Part shown: piece after piece, positions 16,351-24,668 of the stretch | Layout: the number at the start of each line of letters is the position of its first letter | Numbering within the stretch: position 1 is the stretch's first letter | From: RGIG1995 sp045645205 | GTDB lineage: Bacteria > Bacillota > Clostridia > Oscillospirales > CAG-272 | Direction: 5' to 3' | Length of the DNA stretch: 29,042 nt | Assembly (NCBI GenBank): GCA_045645205.1 | Contig: JAZRIJ010000054.1 | Span: forward strand, 1-29,042 | The notes under the pieces: model-generated | Told to the model about the DNA's origin: nothing | Databases searched by the model: none | What the model saw: only the letters and a program-made list of their open reading frames with translations | Program-made: the position numbers and the translations under genes

Positions 16351-17538
16351 TTAAGCACCAAAGAGTGCTATCAATACGCCTGCCGCAATTGCCGAGCCGA
16401 TAACGCCTGCAACATTGGGACCCATAGCGTGCATAAGAAGGAAATTGCCGGGATTTTCTTCCTGACCGACTTTCTGCGAAACTCTTGCCGCCATAGGAAC
16501 AGCGGAAACACCCGCAGAACCGATAAGTGGATTGATTTTCTTGTCTTCGGGAAGGAATAGGTTCATAAGTTTTGCGATAAGAACGCCGGAAGCAGTTGCA
16601 ACACCGAATGCAACAACGCCCGTAATTACAATCAAGATCGTTCTGCCGCTTAAGAATGTGGAAGCTGTTGCGGTAGCTCCGACAGAAATACCGAGAAATA
16701 CCGTAATAATATTCATAAGTTCATTCTGAACAGTCTTGGAAAGACGCTCGCATACGCCGCATTCTTTAAGAAGATTACCGAACATAAGTGCGCCGATAAG
16801 CGGTGCTGCGCTGGGAACTATCAAAGCAACAAATATTGTACAAACAATGGGAAATATAATCTTTTGAGCCTTGGAAACAGGTTTAAGTGAAGTCATTTCG
16901 ATAGCGCGTTCTTTTTTGGTAGTGAGCGCTTTCATGATGGGGGGCTGGATTACGGGAACAAGCGCCATGTATGAATATGCCGCAACGGCTATAGGACCAA
17001 GAAGTCCGGGTGCCAGTTTCGATGTAACAAATATAGCTGTAGGACCGTCAGCGCCGCCGATAATACCTATTGAGCCTGCTTCGGGACCTGTAAATCCCAA
17101 AAGAACTGCAGATGCATATGTTGCAAAGATACCGATCTGTGCAGCGGCACCGAGGAGTAGGCTCTTGGGGTTTGCGATCAGCGGACCGAAGTCCGTCATA
17201 GCGCCTACACCTATAAAGATGAGACAAGGATATATACCAAGCTTAACACCCAGATAGAGAACGTCTATGAGACCTATGTTTTTTACATCCTCAAAAGCAG
17301 ACCAGTTTACCATACCGCCTGCAAATATTTCTTCATGAAAAATTCCAGCTCCTGGAAGGTTTGTGAGAAGCATACCGATCGCGATAGGAAGAAGAAGCAG
17401 AGGTTCAAATTTCTTGCCGATCGCAAGGTAGCAGAGTAGACAAGCAATGCCTATCATTATGAGATTTTTCCAGCCATCGCCTACTGTAAAAAACTGATAG
17501 AACCCCGTGTCTTTTAGAAAGTTTAATAAAGCGTCCAT
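16351..17538 (-). CDS. oadB: Na+-translocating decarboxylase beta subunit
   Basis: This 395-residue integral membrane protein decarboxylates carboxybiotin and couples this to Na+ export. The strongly conserved segment GIIGGADGPTAIFVTSKLAP carries the essential Asp, and GSAGVSAVPMAARV near the C-terminus is the second conserved pore region. Length and about ten hydrophobic segments fit OadB/MmdB/GcdB. It lies between the biotin carrier (20 nt upstream) and oadA (16 nt downstream). Confidence 0.95.
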   Translation of the reverse strand: MDALLNFLKDTGFYQFFTVGDGWKNLIMIGIACLLCYLAIGKKFEPLLLLPIAIGMLLTNLPGAGIFHEEIFAGGMVNWSAFEDVKNIGLIDVLYLGVKLGIYPCLIFIGVGAMTDFGPLIANPKSLLLGAAAQIGIFATYASAVLLGFTGPEAGSIGIIGGADGPTAIFVTSKLAPGLLGPIAVAAYSYMALVPVIQPPIMKALTTKKERAIEMTSLKPVSKAQKIIFPIVCTIFVALIVPSAAPLIGALMFGNLLKECGVCERLSKTVQNELMNIITVFLGISVGATATASTFLSGRTILIVITGVVAFGVATASGVLIAKLMNLFLPEDKKINPLIGSAGVSAVPMAARVSQKVGQEENPGNFLLMHAMGPNVAGVIGSAIAAGVLIALFGA

Positions 17539-17558
17539 TCAGATTCCTCCAAATGTTT

Positions 17559-17921
17559 TTATGCGAGAGTGCAGAGTACTGCGCCGGGTTCGACGGATGC
17601 GCCTGCCTGTGTATTAACAGAAGTAATAGTGCCGTCGGAGGGAGCCATTATTTCGTTTTCCATCTTCATAGCTTCAAGAACCATAAGAACATCACCTTTT
17701 TTTACAGCCTGACCATTTGTAACATTGACTTTAAGAATAGTGCCGGGCATGGGAGCTGTGATGGCTACGCCGCCTGTGGTAGCTGCTGCAGGTGCTGTTG
17801 CGGGAGCAGACGTAGGAGCAGCAGAAGCCGGAGCTGATGTAGTGTTGATCTCGTTTTTATCAATTATTTCAAGTGTGATTTCATAAACATTTCCGTTTAC
17901 ATTTACTTTGTAAGCTTTCAT
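17559..17921 (-). CDS. Biotin carboxyl carrier protein of the decarboxylase
   Basis: This 120-residue protein has an N-terminal small beta region, an Ala/Pro/Thr-rich flexible linker (about 28-50) and a biotinyl domain (about 51-120) with Lys86 in EAMKMEN as the biotin site. It shuttles carboxybiotin between the alpha and beta subunits. The frame is open upstream to 18017, but GAGAGGA lies 9 nt before the ATG at 17921 and the family start MKAYKVNVNG agrees, so the shorter start is chosen. It lies 23 nt after oadG. Confidence 0.93.
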   Translation of the reverse strand: MKAYKVNVNGNVYEITLEIIDKNEINTTSAPASAAPTSAPATAPAAATTGGVAITAPMPGTILKVNVTNGQAVKKGDVLMVLEAMKMENEIMAPSDGTITSVNTQAGASVEPGAVLCTLA

Positions 17922-17944
17922 AATTTTATTCCTCTCGTTGTTAA

Positions 17945-18271
17945 TTAAAGTTTTTTGAACGATATAACGCGCAATGCTGAAATATCCGTTCCGTTTTCTT
18001 CTGCAATTGCAGCGCAAATTGCCGCAATTAATTCCTGTTTGTTTTCGATAGGCATGGTGTTTGATACAACAGGGTTAGGCTGTGTAACAGGTGCTTCGAG
18101 TGTTGTTTTAACCATTTCATTGCTGTTTTTCTTGCGGAAAAAAGTATTCGTTAACGTTACTATTCCGACAAGTAAAGCAAGTCCGACGAAAACAACTGCA
18201 ATTCCGAGCACACACACTAGCAATACCGAAGGTTCTTCAGGGGTCTGAGATTGAAGTAGGTACTTGCCCAT
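17945..18271 (-). CDS. oadG: Na+-pump decarboxylase gamma subunit (OadG family)
   Basis: This 108-residue protein has one membrane segment at about residues 17-39, then a polar Pro/Asn-rich linker and a C-terminal helical part (IAAICAAIAEENG). OadG holds the alpha and beta subunits together and assists assembly. The AAGGAG ribosome binding site lies 9 nt before the ATG. First gene of the oad operon. The family is variable, so the call leans on topology and position. Confidence 0.85.
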   Translation of the reverse strand: MGKYLLQSQTPEEPSVLLVCVLGIAVVFVGLALLVGIVTLTNTFFRKKNSNEMVKTTLEAPVTQPNPVVSNTMPIENKQELIAAICAAIAEENGTDISALRVISFKKL

Positions 18272-18335
18272 AGTCTTTTGCTCCTTATATAAGAATTATA
18301 TTTTATAGGGTTTATGAAAACCCAAAATCAAATCC

Positions 18336-18344
18336 ATTATATCA
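18336..18344 (-). promoter_or_regulatory. Extended -10 promoter of the oad operon
   Basis: The minus strand reads TGATATAAT, an extended -10 (TGn plus consensus TATAAT). The expected -35 at 18359-18364 is poor but overlaps one copy of a 7-bp direct repeat. The start would be near 18329, giving a leader of about 58 nt. Confidence 0.65.
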
Positions 18345-18512
18345 CACTTTTGAATGTTTTTGGGAGTTTTTGCCGAATAATTCAAAAAAAATTCACAATT
18401 AGGATTATAGATGTATAGTGCTGGGGTGCTGTTTTACATAATTTATTGTTTATTGGAAGTAACTTTTTTATTTATATCTTGGTGTTTTTTAGCATAAATA
18501 GACGGTTTTCTA

Positions 18513-18541
18513 TTGACAAAAACGCTAAAAAAATTTAAAAT
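18513..18541 (+). promoter_or_regulatory. Sigma-A promoter of the aromatic operon
   Basis: TTGACA (18513-18518), 17 bp, TAAAAT (18536-18541). The leader would be only about 30 nt, too short for a T-box or peptide attenuator. Inverted arms TTTTTTAGC and GCTAAAAAA flank the -35. Confidence 0.72.
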
Positions 18542-18578
18542 ATAATATTATTAGTGCTTTTTAGTCAGGAGAAAAAAT

Positions 18579-19667
18579 ATGAACGATCTTGAAAAGGCAA
18601 GACAAATAATTAATACAGCGGACAAGGAGATGGCTCGTCTTTTTGAGATGCGTATGGATGCGGTAAAGCTTGTTACCGCTTATAAAAAGGAAAACGGTAT
18701 TCCGATAGATGACTTTGGAAGAGAAGCGGAAATGATCAAACGAAACTCAGATAATATCGAAAATGATGAATATAAGTCATACTACGTAAATTTTTTGAAG
18801 AACAATATAAAGCTGTCAAAAGATATGCAGCACAAGCTTCTTGAGGGAATGAGGGTTGCGTACAGCGGAGTTGAGGGAGCTTTTGCAAATATTGCGGCAC
18901 AAAGGGTTTTTCCCGATGCAAAGTGCATTCCTTATTCGGACTTTAAGTCTGCATACAGAGCTGTTGAAAACGGAGACTGTGACTGTGTTCTTCTTCCGAT
19001 AGAAAACAGCCACAACGGTGATGTGGGCAATGTTCTTGATTTAGCGTTTTTCGGTTCTCTTTATATAAACGGCGTATATGAAGCTGATGTTGTTCAGAAT
19101 CTTCTTGCTGTAAAGGGCGCTGCTATTGGGGATATAAAAAAGGTTATCAGTCATCCGCAGGCGTTGGGACAGAGCGCATCATATATAGAAAAACATGGTT
19201 TTGAAACAGAAGATGCAGTAAATACTGCTGTCGCGGCAAAAATGGTTTCCGAGTCGGGCAGAAAGGATATAGCGGCAATAGGCAGTAGCGAAGCGGCAGA
19301 AAGGTTCGGACTCAAGGTGCTTGCCGCGCACATAAACGAGAGCAACACCAATACAACAAGATTTGCTGTATTTTCAAGATCGTGCAGAGCACCGTCTCCG
19401 ACAGATGACAGGTTTATAATGATGTTTACGGTAAAAAATGCGGCAGGTTCATTGGGACGCGCGATATCTGTAATAGGTGAACACGGCTTTAACCTTAGAG
19501 CATTAAAGAGCCGTCCTACCAAAGAGCTTATATGGGATTATTTCTTCTTTGTTGAGGGAGAGGGAAATATAAACAGCAAGCAGGGCAGGGTTATGATGAA
19601 AGACCTTAAAGAATGTTGTGCTTGTTTAAAAATAGCAGGTACATTTGAAAAAGAAATCCACATCTAA
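18579..19667 (+). CDS. pheA: Bifunctional chorismate mutase/prephenate dehydratase
   Basis: This 362-residue P-protein has an AroQ-class helical chorismate mutase domain (about 1-85), a prephenate dehydratase domain (about 92-268) with the catalytic NTTRF motif (Thr260-Arg261-Phe262), and an ACT domain (about 278-355). It converts chorismate through prephenate to phenylpyruvate. The ACT motifs GSLGRAI and KSRPTKE resemble the GALV and ESRP phenylalanine-binding motifs, so feedback inhibition by Phe is expected. The ribosome binding site is CAGGAG. It is the first gene of the operon, and aroB follows after 15 nt. Confidence 0.95.
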   Translation: MNDLEKARQIINTADKEMARLFEMRMDAVKLVTAYKKENGIPIDDFGREAEMIKRNSDNIENDEYKSYYVNFLKNNIKLSKDMQHKLLEGMRVAYSGVEGAFANIAAQRVFPDAKCIPYSDFKSAYRAVENGDCDCVLLPIENSHNGDVGNVLDLAFFGSLYINGVYEADVVQNLLAVKGAAIGDIKKVISHPQALGQSASYIEKHGFETEDAVNTAVAAKMVSESGRKDIAAIGSSEAAERFGLKVLAAHINESNTNTTRFAVFSRSCRAPSPTDDRFIMMFTVKNAAGSLGRAISVIGEHGFNLRALKSRPTKELIWDYFFFVEGEGNINSKQGRVMMKDLKECCACLKIAGTFEKEIHI

Positions 19668-19682
19668 AAGGCGAGAAAAACT

Positions 19683-20693
19683 ATGATTATTCCAATAAAA
19701 ACTAAAAATGGTTCATATAACATTTATCTTGAAAGAGGAGCTTTAAAAAAAGCAGGTGAATATTTTAACTTGAATCGCAAGGTTATGGTAATAACCGACA
19801 CGGGTGTTCCTGCTCAATATGCGGAAGAGGTGGCATCTTGCTGTAAGAATGCAATTATAACTACCATTGAGATGGGAGAAAAATCAAAAAATATTGATAC
19901 ATTTAAATATTTGCTTGAAGGTATGGTAAAAAACAACTTTACCCGTACCGACTGTGTTGTTGCTGTAGGCGGCGGAGTTGTGGGGGATCTTTCGGGGTTT
20001 GTTGCTTCCACATACATGAGAGGCGTTGATTTTTACAATATTCCCACAACTGTTCTTTCTGAGGTTGATTCATCTATCGGCGGAAAGACTGCAATTGATT
20101 TTATGGGACTTAAAAATATAGTTGGAGCATTTTATCCGCCAATGGGGGTTCTTATTGACCCTGATACTCTTGTGACACTTCCCAAAAGACAGATTTCAAA
20201 TGGGCTTGCCGAGGCTTTGAAAATGTCTATGACAAGCGATCCTGTTTTGTTTAATATTTTTGAAAACAAGGATATTATGGAAAATATTGACACAATAATT
20301 GAGCGTTCTCTATATATAAAAAAATATGTTGTTGAACAAGATGAAAAGGAATCAGGTCTTCGCAGGATATTGAATTTTGGTCATACGCTCGCACATGCAA
20401 TCGAAAGTGTGAACGACCTTGAAACATATTACCACGGCGAATGTGTAAGTATTGGCATGGTTCCGATGTGCTCTCCTGCGGTAAGACAAAGGCTGATACC
20501 TATATTAAAAAAACTAGAGCTGCCTACTGCGACTGGATATGCGGCTGAAGAACTTATTGATGCCTGTCGGCACGATAAAAAAGCATCGGGAAATGATATA
20601 ACAATAGTATACGTTTCCGAAATCGGAAAAGCAGAGCTTCGCAAAATGCCTTTAAGTGAATATGAAAAAATAATAAAGAAGGTGCTTGGCTGA
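19683..20693 (+). CDS. aroB: 3-Dehydroquinate synthase
   Basis: This 336-residue NAD- and metal-dependent enzyme cyclises DAHP to 3-dehydroquinate, step two of the shikimate pathway. The NAD site GGGVVGD (96-102), substrate loop PTTVLSEVDSSIGGKTAID, and metal ligands Glu177 (GLAEALK), His234 (NFGHTLAH) and His251 (YYHGE) are all present. Length is slightly short of the usual 350-360. The stop codon shares one base with the aroC start (TGATG), which implies coupling. Confidence 0.96.
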   Translation: MIIPIKTKNGSYNIYLERGALKKAGEYFNLNRKVMVITDTGVPAQYAEEVASCCKNAIITTIEMGEKSKNIDTFKYLLEGMVKNNFTRTDCVVAVGGGVVGDLSGFVASTYMRGVDFYNIPTTVLSEVDSSIGGKTAIDFMGLKNIVGAFYPPMGVLIDPDTLVTLPKRQISNGLAEALKMSMTSDPVLFNIFENKDIMENIDTIIERSLYIKKYVVEQDEKESGLRRILNFGHTLAHAIESVNDLETYYHGECVSIGMVPMCSPAVRQRLIPILKKLELPTATGYAAEELIDACRHDKKASGNDITIVYVSEIGKAELRKMPLSEYEKIIKKVLG

Positions 20694-21787
20694 TGAAAAA
20701 TACATTTGGAAACAATATAACAGTTACTGTTTTCGGAGAGAGTCATGGCGCGGCTATAGGCGCTGTTATAGACGGTATTGCTCCGGGAATTGACGTTGAT
20801 ATTGAATACATAAACAAGCTTTTAGCGCTTCGCAGACCTTCAGGGACTATTTCAACAGCCAGATGCGAAGCCGATAAATTTGTAATTGAAAGCGGAGTGT
20901 TTGAAGGAAAGACAACGGGAACACCTATTTGCATTGTTATTCCAAATTCAGATACAAGATCTAAGGATTATTCCGAGACTCGCTGGCTTGCAAGACCCTC
21001 CCATGCCGATTATACAGCAAACTGCAAGTATCACGGCTTTGAAGACTATAGAGGCGGAGGGCATTTCAGCGGAAGAATAACTGTTGCTGTTGTTGCCGCA
21101 GGTGCAATCATTATGTCCGCTCTTAACAAAAAGGGAATAAAAATAGGTACACATATAAAAAAATGTGCAGGCATATCAGACAGGGAGTTTTCTGATGATA
21201 TAAATGCAGAGATAGATGCGCTTTATGAAAAAAACATAGCTGTTCTCGATGATACGGTTGCCGAAAATATGACGAATGCCATAACGGAGGCAAAGCTAAA
21301 CGGTAACAGCGTGGGCGGCGTTCTTGAGACGGTTATAACAGGACTTGATGCAGGTGTCGGCGAGCCTATGTTTGATACGATGGAAGGTATGCTTTCCCAT
21401 GCACTTTTTGCAGTTCCCGGGATAAAGGGCGTTGAATTTGGAGCAGGGTTTGCATTAGCTGATATGATGGGCAGTGAAGCAAATGACCTATTTTTTACCG
21501 AAAACGGTAAGATATACACCAAAACAAATAACGCAGGCGGTATAAACGGCGGTATAACAAACGGGATGCCCGTAATTTTCAGGTGCGCCGTAAGACCCAC
21601 ACCTACGCTTAGTGTGGAGCAGGATACTGTCGATATGGAAAAAAATATAAATGCAGTGCTTCTTTCAAAAGGGAGACATGACCCCTGTATAGTACACAGG
21701 GCAAGAATCGTTGTAGATTGCATAACCGCATTGACGGTAGGCGATATGTTATGCGGAAGATTTGGAACTGATTGGTTGGCTAAATAA
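20693..21787 (+). CDS. aroC: Chorismate synthase
   Basis: This 364-residue FMN-dependent enzyme turns EPSP into chorismate, the last shikimate step. Typical motifs are FGESHGAAIGAVIDG near the N-terminus, RRPSGTISTARCEAD, and HADYTANCKYHGFEDYRGGG followed by HFSGR. The C-terminal RPTPTLSVEQDTVDM segment also fits. Length is normal. It follows aroB with a 1-nt overlap and abuts the next gene without a gap. Confidence 0.96.
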   Translation: MKNTFGNNITVTVFGESHGAAIGAVIDGIAPGIDVDIEYINKLLALRRPSGTISTARCEADKFVIESGVFEGKTTGTPICIVIPNSDTRSKDYSETRWLARPSHADYTANCKYHGFEDYRGGGHFSGRITVAVVAAGAIIMSALNKKGIKIGTHIKKCAGISDREFSDDINAEIDALYEKNIAVLDDTVAENMTNAITEAKLNGNSVGGVLETVITGLDAGVGEPMFDTMEGMLSHALFAVPGIKGVEFGAGFALADMMGSEANDLFFTENGKIYTKTNNAGGINGGITNGMPVIFRCAVRPTPTLSVEQDTVDMEKNINAVLLSKGRHDPCIVHRARIVVDCITALTVGDMLCGRFGTDWLAK

Positions 21788-23041
21788 ATGATTTACGGAT
21801 GTATAGCGGAAAAATTGGGTCATAGCTTTTCGAAGGATATACATAGCAGACTTTTTGACTATAGCTATGAGTTATGCGAGGTTCCGAAGGACAAGCTTGA
21901 CGAATTTATGCAAAAAAAAGATTTTAAGGCGATAAACGTAACTATTCCTTATAAGGAAAAGGTTATACCTCACCTTGATTTTATAAGCGATATTGCGAAA
22001 AAAATCGGCGCTGTAAATACTATTGTAAATCATAATGGATATTTAAGCGGATACAATACTGATTTTTGGGGGATGTCTGCGCTTATAAACAGAAATGGAA
22101 TAGAATTAAAAAACAAAAAGGTTTTGATATTGGGTAGCGGAGGAACTTCAAAGACAGCTCTTGCCGTAGCCGAAAGCATGAAATGTGCCTCTGTTTACCG
22201 TGTTTCGAGGGATGCAAAGGAAGACTGTATATCCTATGAAGATGCAAAGAAAAAACACAACAATGCTGAAATAATAATAAATACAACTCCGGTTGGAATG
22301 TATCCGAAGATAGGCTTTACTCCTATCGATTTAAATGATTATCCAAATGTAACAGCCATTGTTGATGCGGTGTATAATCCCCTACGCTCAAAGCTTGTTT
22401 ATGATGCTAGAAAAAAAGGAATAAAGGCTACAGGCGGACTGTATATGCTGGTTGCTCAGGCAGCGGTTGCCGCTGAAAAATTTATAAATACCAAGGTGCC
22501 CGTATCTAAAATAGACAGAGTGTACAGAGAACTGGTATTTTTAAAGCAGAATGTTGTTTTAATAGGTATGCCGGGAAGCGGTAAATCCACTATCGGTAAG
22601 CTCCTTGCGAGAGAAATGGGAGCAACATTTATAGATACCGATGAAGAAATAGTAAAAAGAGAAAATAAGACTATTCCCGAGATATTTGCCGAGATAGGAG
22701 AAAGTGGATTTCGAAGGATTGAATCCGAAGTTATTTTTAACCTTTCGACTGTACAGAATGCAGTTATTGCAACCGGTGGAGGCGCTGTATTGAATCCGCT
22801 TAACATAGAAATGTTGAGTGAAAACGGCAGAGTATATTTTATTGACCGTGATATTGAAAATATAGCGGCAACATCGGATAGGCCGTTATCGAGCAACAGA
22901 GCCGATCTTGATAAAAGATACAGCGAAAGATATCCTTTGTATTGCTCAAGGTGCGACAGACACATAAGAATAGGTAATGAAGCAAATGAAAATATGCAGA
23001 TTATAAAGAAGGATTTTTACAATGAAGATACTTGTGATTAA
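21788..23041 (+). CDS. aroE-aroK: Shikimate dehydrogenase-shikimate kinase fusion
   Basis: This 417-residue protein fuses two pathway enzymes. AroE (about 1-250) has the substrate motif LGHSFS, catalytic Lys56 (NVTIPYKE) and Asp92 (GYNTDFWG), and the NADP loop GSGGTSKT (116-123). AroK (about 255-417) has Walker A GMPGSGKST (260-268), Asp283 and Asp285 (DTD), Arg309-310, the GGG triplet at 330-332 and lid Arg365 (SDRPL). All catalytic residues are kept on both sides, so both activities are expected: dehydroshikimate to shikimate to shikimate-3-phosphate. There is no stop or frameshift at the joint. It starts directly after the aroC stop and overlaps aroQ by 20 nt. Confidence 0.95.
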   Translation: MIYGCIAEKLGHSFSKDIHSRLFDYSYELCEVPKDKLDEFMQKKDFKAINVTIPYKEKVIPHLDFISDIAKKIGAVNTIVNHNGYLSGYNTDFWGMSALINRNGIELKNKKVLILGSGGTSKTALAVAESMKCASVYRVSRDAKEDCISYEDAKKKHNNAEIIINTTPVGMYPKIGFTPIDLNDYPNVTAIVDAVYNPLRSKLVYDARKKGIKATGGLYMLVAQAAVAAEKFINTKVPVSKIDRVYRELVFLKQNVVLIGMPGSGKSTIGKLLAREMGATFIDTDEEIVKRENKTIPEIFAEIGESGFRRIESEVIFNLSTVQNAVIATGGGAVLNPLNIEMLSENGRVYFIDRDIENIAATSDRPLSSNRADLDKRYSERYPLYCSRCDRHIRIGNEANENMQIIKKDFYNEDTCD

Positions 23042-23462
23042 CGGACCTAATATAAATATGTTGGGCATAAGAGAGCCTGTTCTTTACGGAAGTCAGAACT
23101 ATGAAGCTTTATGTCAAATGATAAAAGCGTATGCTTCACAAAACAATATAGATGTTGAGCTGTTTCAGTCAAATCACGAAGGTTGTATAGTTGATAAAAT
23201 ACAGCAGGCTTACGGTGTTTTTGACGGCATAGTCATTAATCCTGCCGCATATACGCATACGAGCGTGGCATTGCTTGATGCATTGAAAGCTGTAGCTGTT
23301 CCTGCGGTAGAGGTTCATATCTCAGATGTTTCAAAACGTGAGTCTTTTAGACAGGTAAGCTATGTTAGGTATTATTGCGAAAAAACAATAGCGGGACACG
23401 GCCTTAATGGTTATATTGAAGCTATGGAACATTTGAACGATAAATACGGTAAAAAAATATGA
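23022..23462 (+). CDS. aroQ: Type II 3-dehydroquinate dehydratase
   Basis: This 146-residue enzyme removes water from 3-dehydroquinate, step three of the pathway. GPNINMLGIREP near the N-terminus, the catalytic Tyr in the flexible loop (YGSQNYE), FQSNHEG, INPAAYTHTSVAL and the catalytic His in VEVHISD mark the type II dodecameric family. It starts inside the aroE-aroK 3' end and overlaps aroA by 4 nt. Confidence 0.96.
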   Translation: MKILVINGPNINMLGIREPVLYGSQNYEALCQMIKAYASQNNIDVELFQSNHEGCIVDKIQQAYGVFDGIVINPAAYTHTSVALLDALKAVAVPAVEVHISDVSKRESFRQVSYVRYYCEKTIAGHGLNGYIEAMEHLNDKYGKKI

Positions 23463-24655
23463 ATGTTACAATAGAAAAATCGATTGCTAAAGGTGTTATC
23501 AAAGCTCCTCCATCAAAGAGTATGGCGCATAGGGCATTGATATGCGGCGCTTTAAGCAAAAGCTCGATTATTTCAAATATCTCATATTCAAAAGATATTA
23601 TTGCAACGCTTGACTGCCTTGAAAAAATTGGCGCTCATATTGAAAAAAAAGGTGATGTTGTCAAGATAGGCGGACTTGAACCTTCAAATATTTCAGACAA
23701 CATAAAGCTTTTTTGTAACGAAAGCGGAAGTACACTCAGATTTTTTATTCCACTATGTATGCTTTCGGGAAAGAAGGCAACATTCTCGGGCAGTACAAGA
23801 CTTTTTGAAAGACCCTTGACTGTATATGAAGATATATGCAGAGAACAGAATATTTTTTTTGAAAAAAAAGAAGAGTCTGTGTCGGTCTGCGGTGTTTTGA
23901 AGAGCGGCGATTATTATGTGCCGGGAGATATATCAAGCCAGTTTATTACAGGGCTTTTGTTTGCTCTCCCTCTTCTTTCTGATGACTGCAGACTTACAGT
24001 TACAGGTAGATTTGAAAGCGCTTCTTATATAGATTTGACATTAAGCGCAATGAGCAATTTCGGCGTTGTTGTAAAGAGGGAAAATAATATATTTTATATA
24101 AAAGGCGGTCAGAAATACAAATCAAGAGACTATATTGTTGAAGGAGACTGCTCAAATGCGGCATTTCTTGAGGGATTTAATCTTCTCGGCGGCGAGATCG
24201 AAGTTAAGGGAATAAAGAATAATACACTTCAGGGAGACAAAGTTTATCTTGATATGTATAAAGCTCTCAAGGAGGGCGGAAAACATTTTGATCTAAGCGA
24301 CTGTCCGGATCTTGCGCCTATTATGTTTGCAATGGCAGCTTATTGCGGCGGTGCTGAATTTACGGGTACTGCAAGACTTAGAATAAAGGAAAGCGACAGA
24401 GCTGTTGCTATGGCAGAAGAGCTTTCAAAATTTGGAATAAATGTTTCTGTATATGACAATTCGGTTAAGGTACACAACGGTGTTTTAAGAAAGCCTGAGG
24501 TTATTTTAAATGGACACAACGATCATAGAATTGTAATGGCACTCTCTGTTCTGTGTTCTGTTACGGGCGGAAGTATTGATGGAGCAGAAGCCATATCAAA
24601 AAGTTATCCGGATTTCTTTGAAAGAATAACGGAGCTGGGTATACAGGTTAAATAA
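23459..24655 (+). CDS. aroA: 5-Enolpyruvylshikimate-3-phosphate synthase
   Basis: This 398-residue enzyme joins PEP to shikimate-3-phosphate. Substrate residues are seen in APPSKSMAHRAL (Lys20, Ser21, Arg25), NESGSTLRF (87-95), ERPLTVY, DCPDLAPIM (Asp284), IKESDR (Glu311, Arg314) and NGHNDHRIVMAL. The second motif differs from the GNAGTAMR of class I enzymes, and the protein is about 30 residues shorter than E. coli AroA. It overlaps aroQ by 4 nt; tyrA follows after 13 nt. Confidence 0.95.
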   Translation: MNVTIEKSIAKGVIKAPPSKSMAHRALICGALSKSSIISNISYSKDIIATLDCLEKIGAHIEKKGDVVKIGGLEPSNISDNIKLFCNESGSTLRFFIPLCMLSGKKATFSGSTRLFERPLTVYEDICREQNIFFEKKEESVSVCGVLKSGDYYVPGDISSQFITGLLFALPLLSDDCRLTVTGRFESASYIDLTLSAMSNFGVVVKRENNIFYIKGGQKYKSRDYIVEGDCSNAAFLEGFNLLGGEIEVKGIKNNTLQGDKVYLDMYKALKEGGKHFDLSDCPDLAPIMFAMAAYCGGAEFTGTARLRIKESDRAVAMAEELSKFGINVSVYDNSVKVHNGVLRKPEVILNGHNDHRIVMALSVLCSVTGGSIDGAEAISKSYPDFFERITELGIQVK

Positions 24656-24668
24656 TAAGGGTAGATTT

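Larger units (their letters stand above)
18272..18578. other. 307-bp divergent intergenic region between oadG and pheA
   Basis: It holds two back-to-back promoters, listed separately, and no coding frame I would support. Between them are a direct repeat GTTTTTG (18356-18362 and 18366-18372) and an inverted repeat TTTTTTAGC/GCTAAAAAA (18485-18493 and 18524-18532). A 6-bp hairpin, GGGTTT-ATGA-AAACCC (18308-18323), falls in the oad leader. No riboswitch or T-box is seen. Confidence 0.75.

Noticed and set aside
14934..18271. Methylmalonyl-CoA or glutaconyl-CoA decarboxylase identity for the sodium pump
   Set aside because: The alpha subunit has the pyruvate carboxylase-type D/K/H/H metal site, not the acyl-CoA carboxyltransferase fold of those enzymes.
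18542..18578. Leader-peptide attenuator ahead of pheA
   Set aside because: Only about 30 nt separate the predicted start from the ATG, and there is no Phe-codon run or terminator hairpin.
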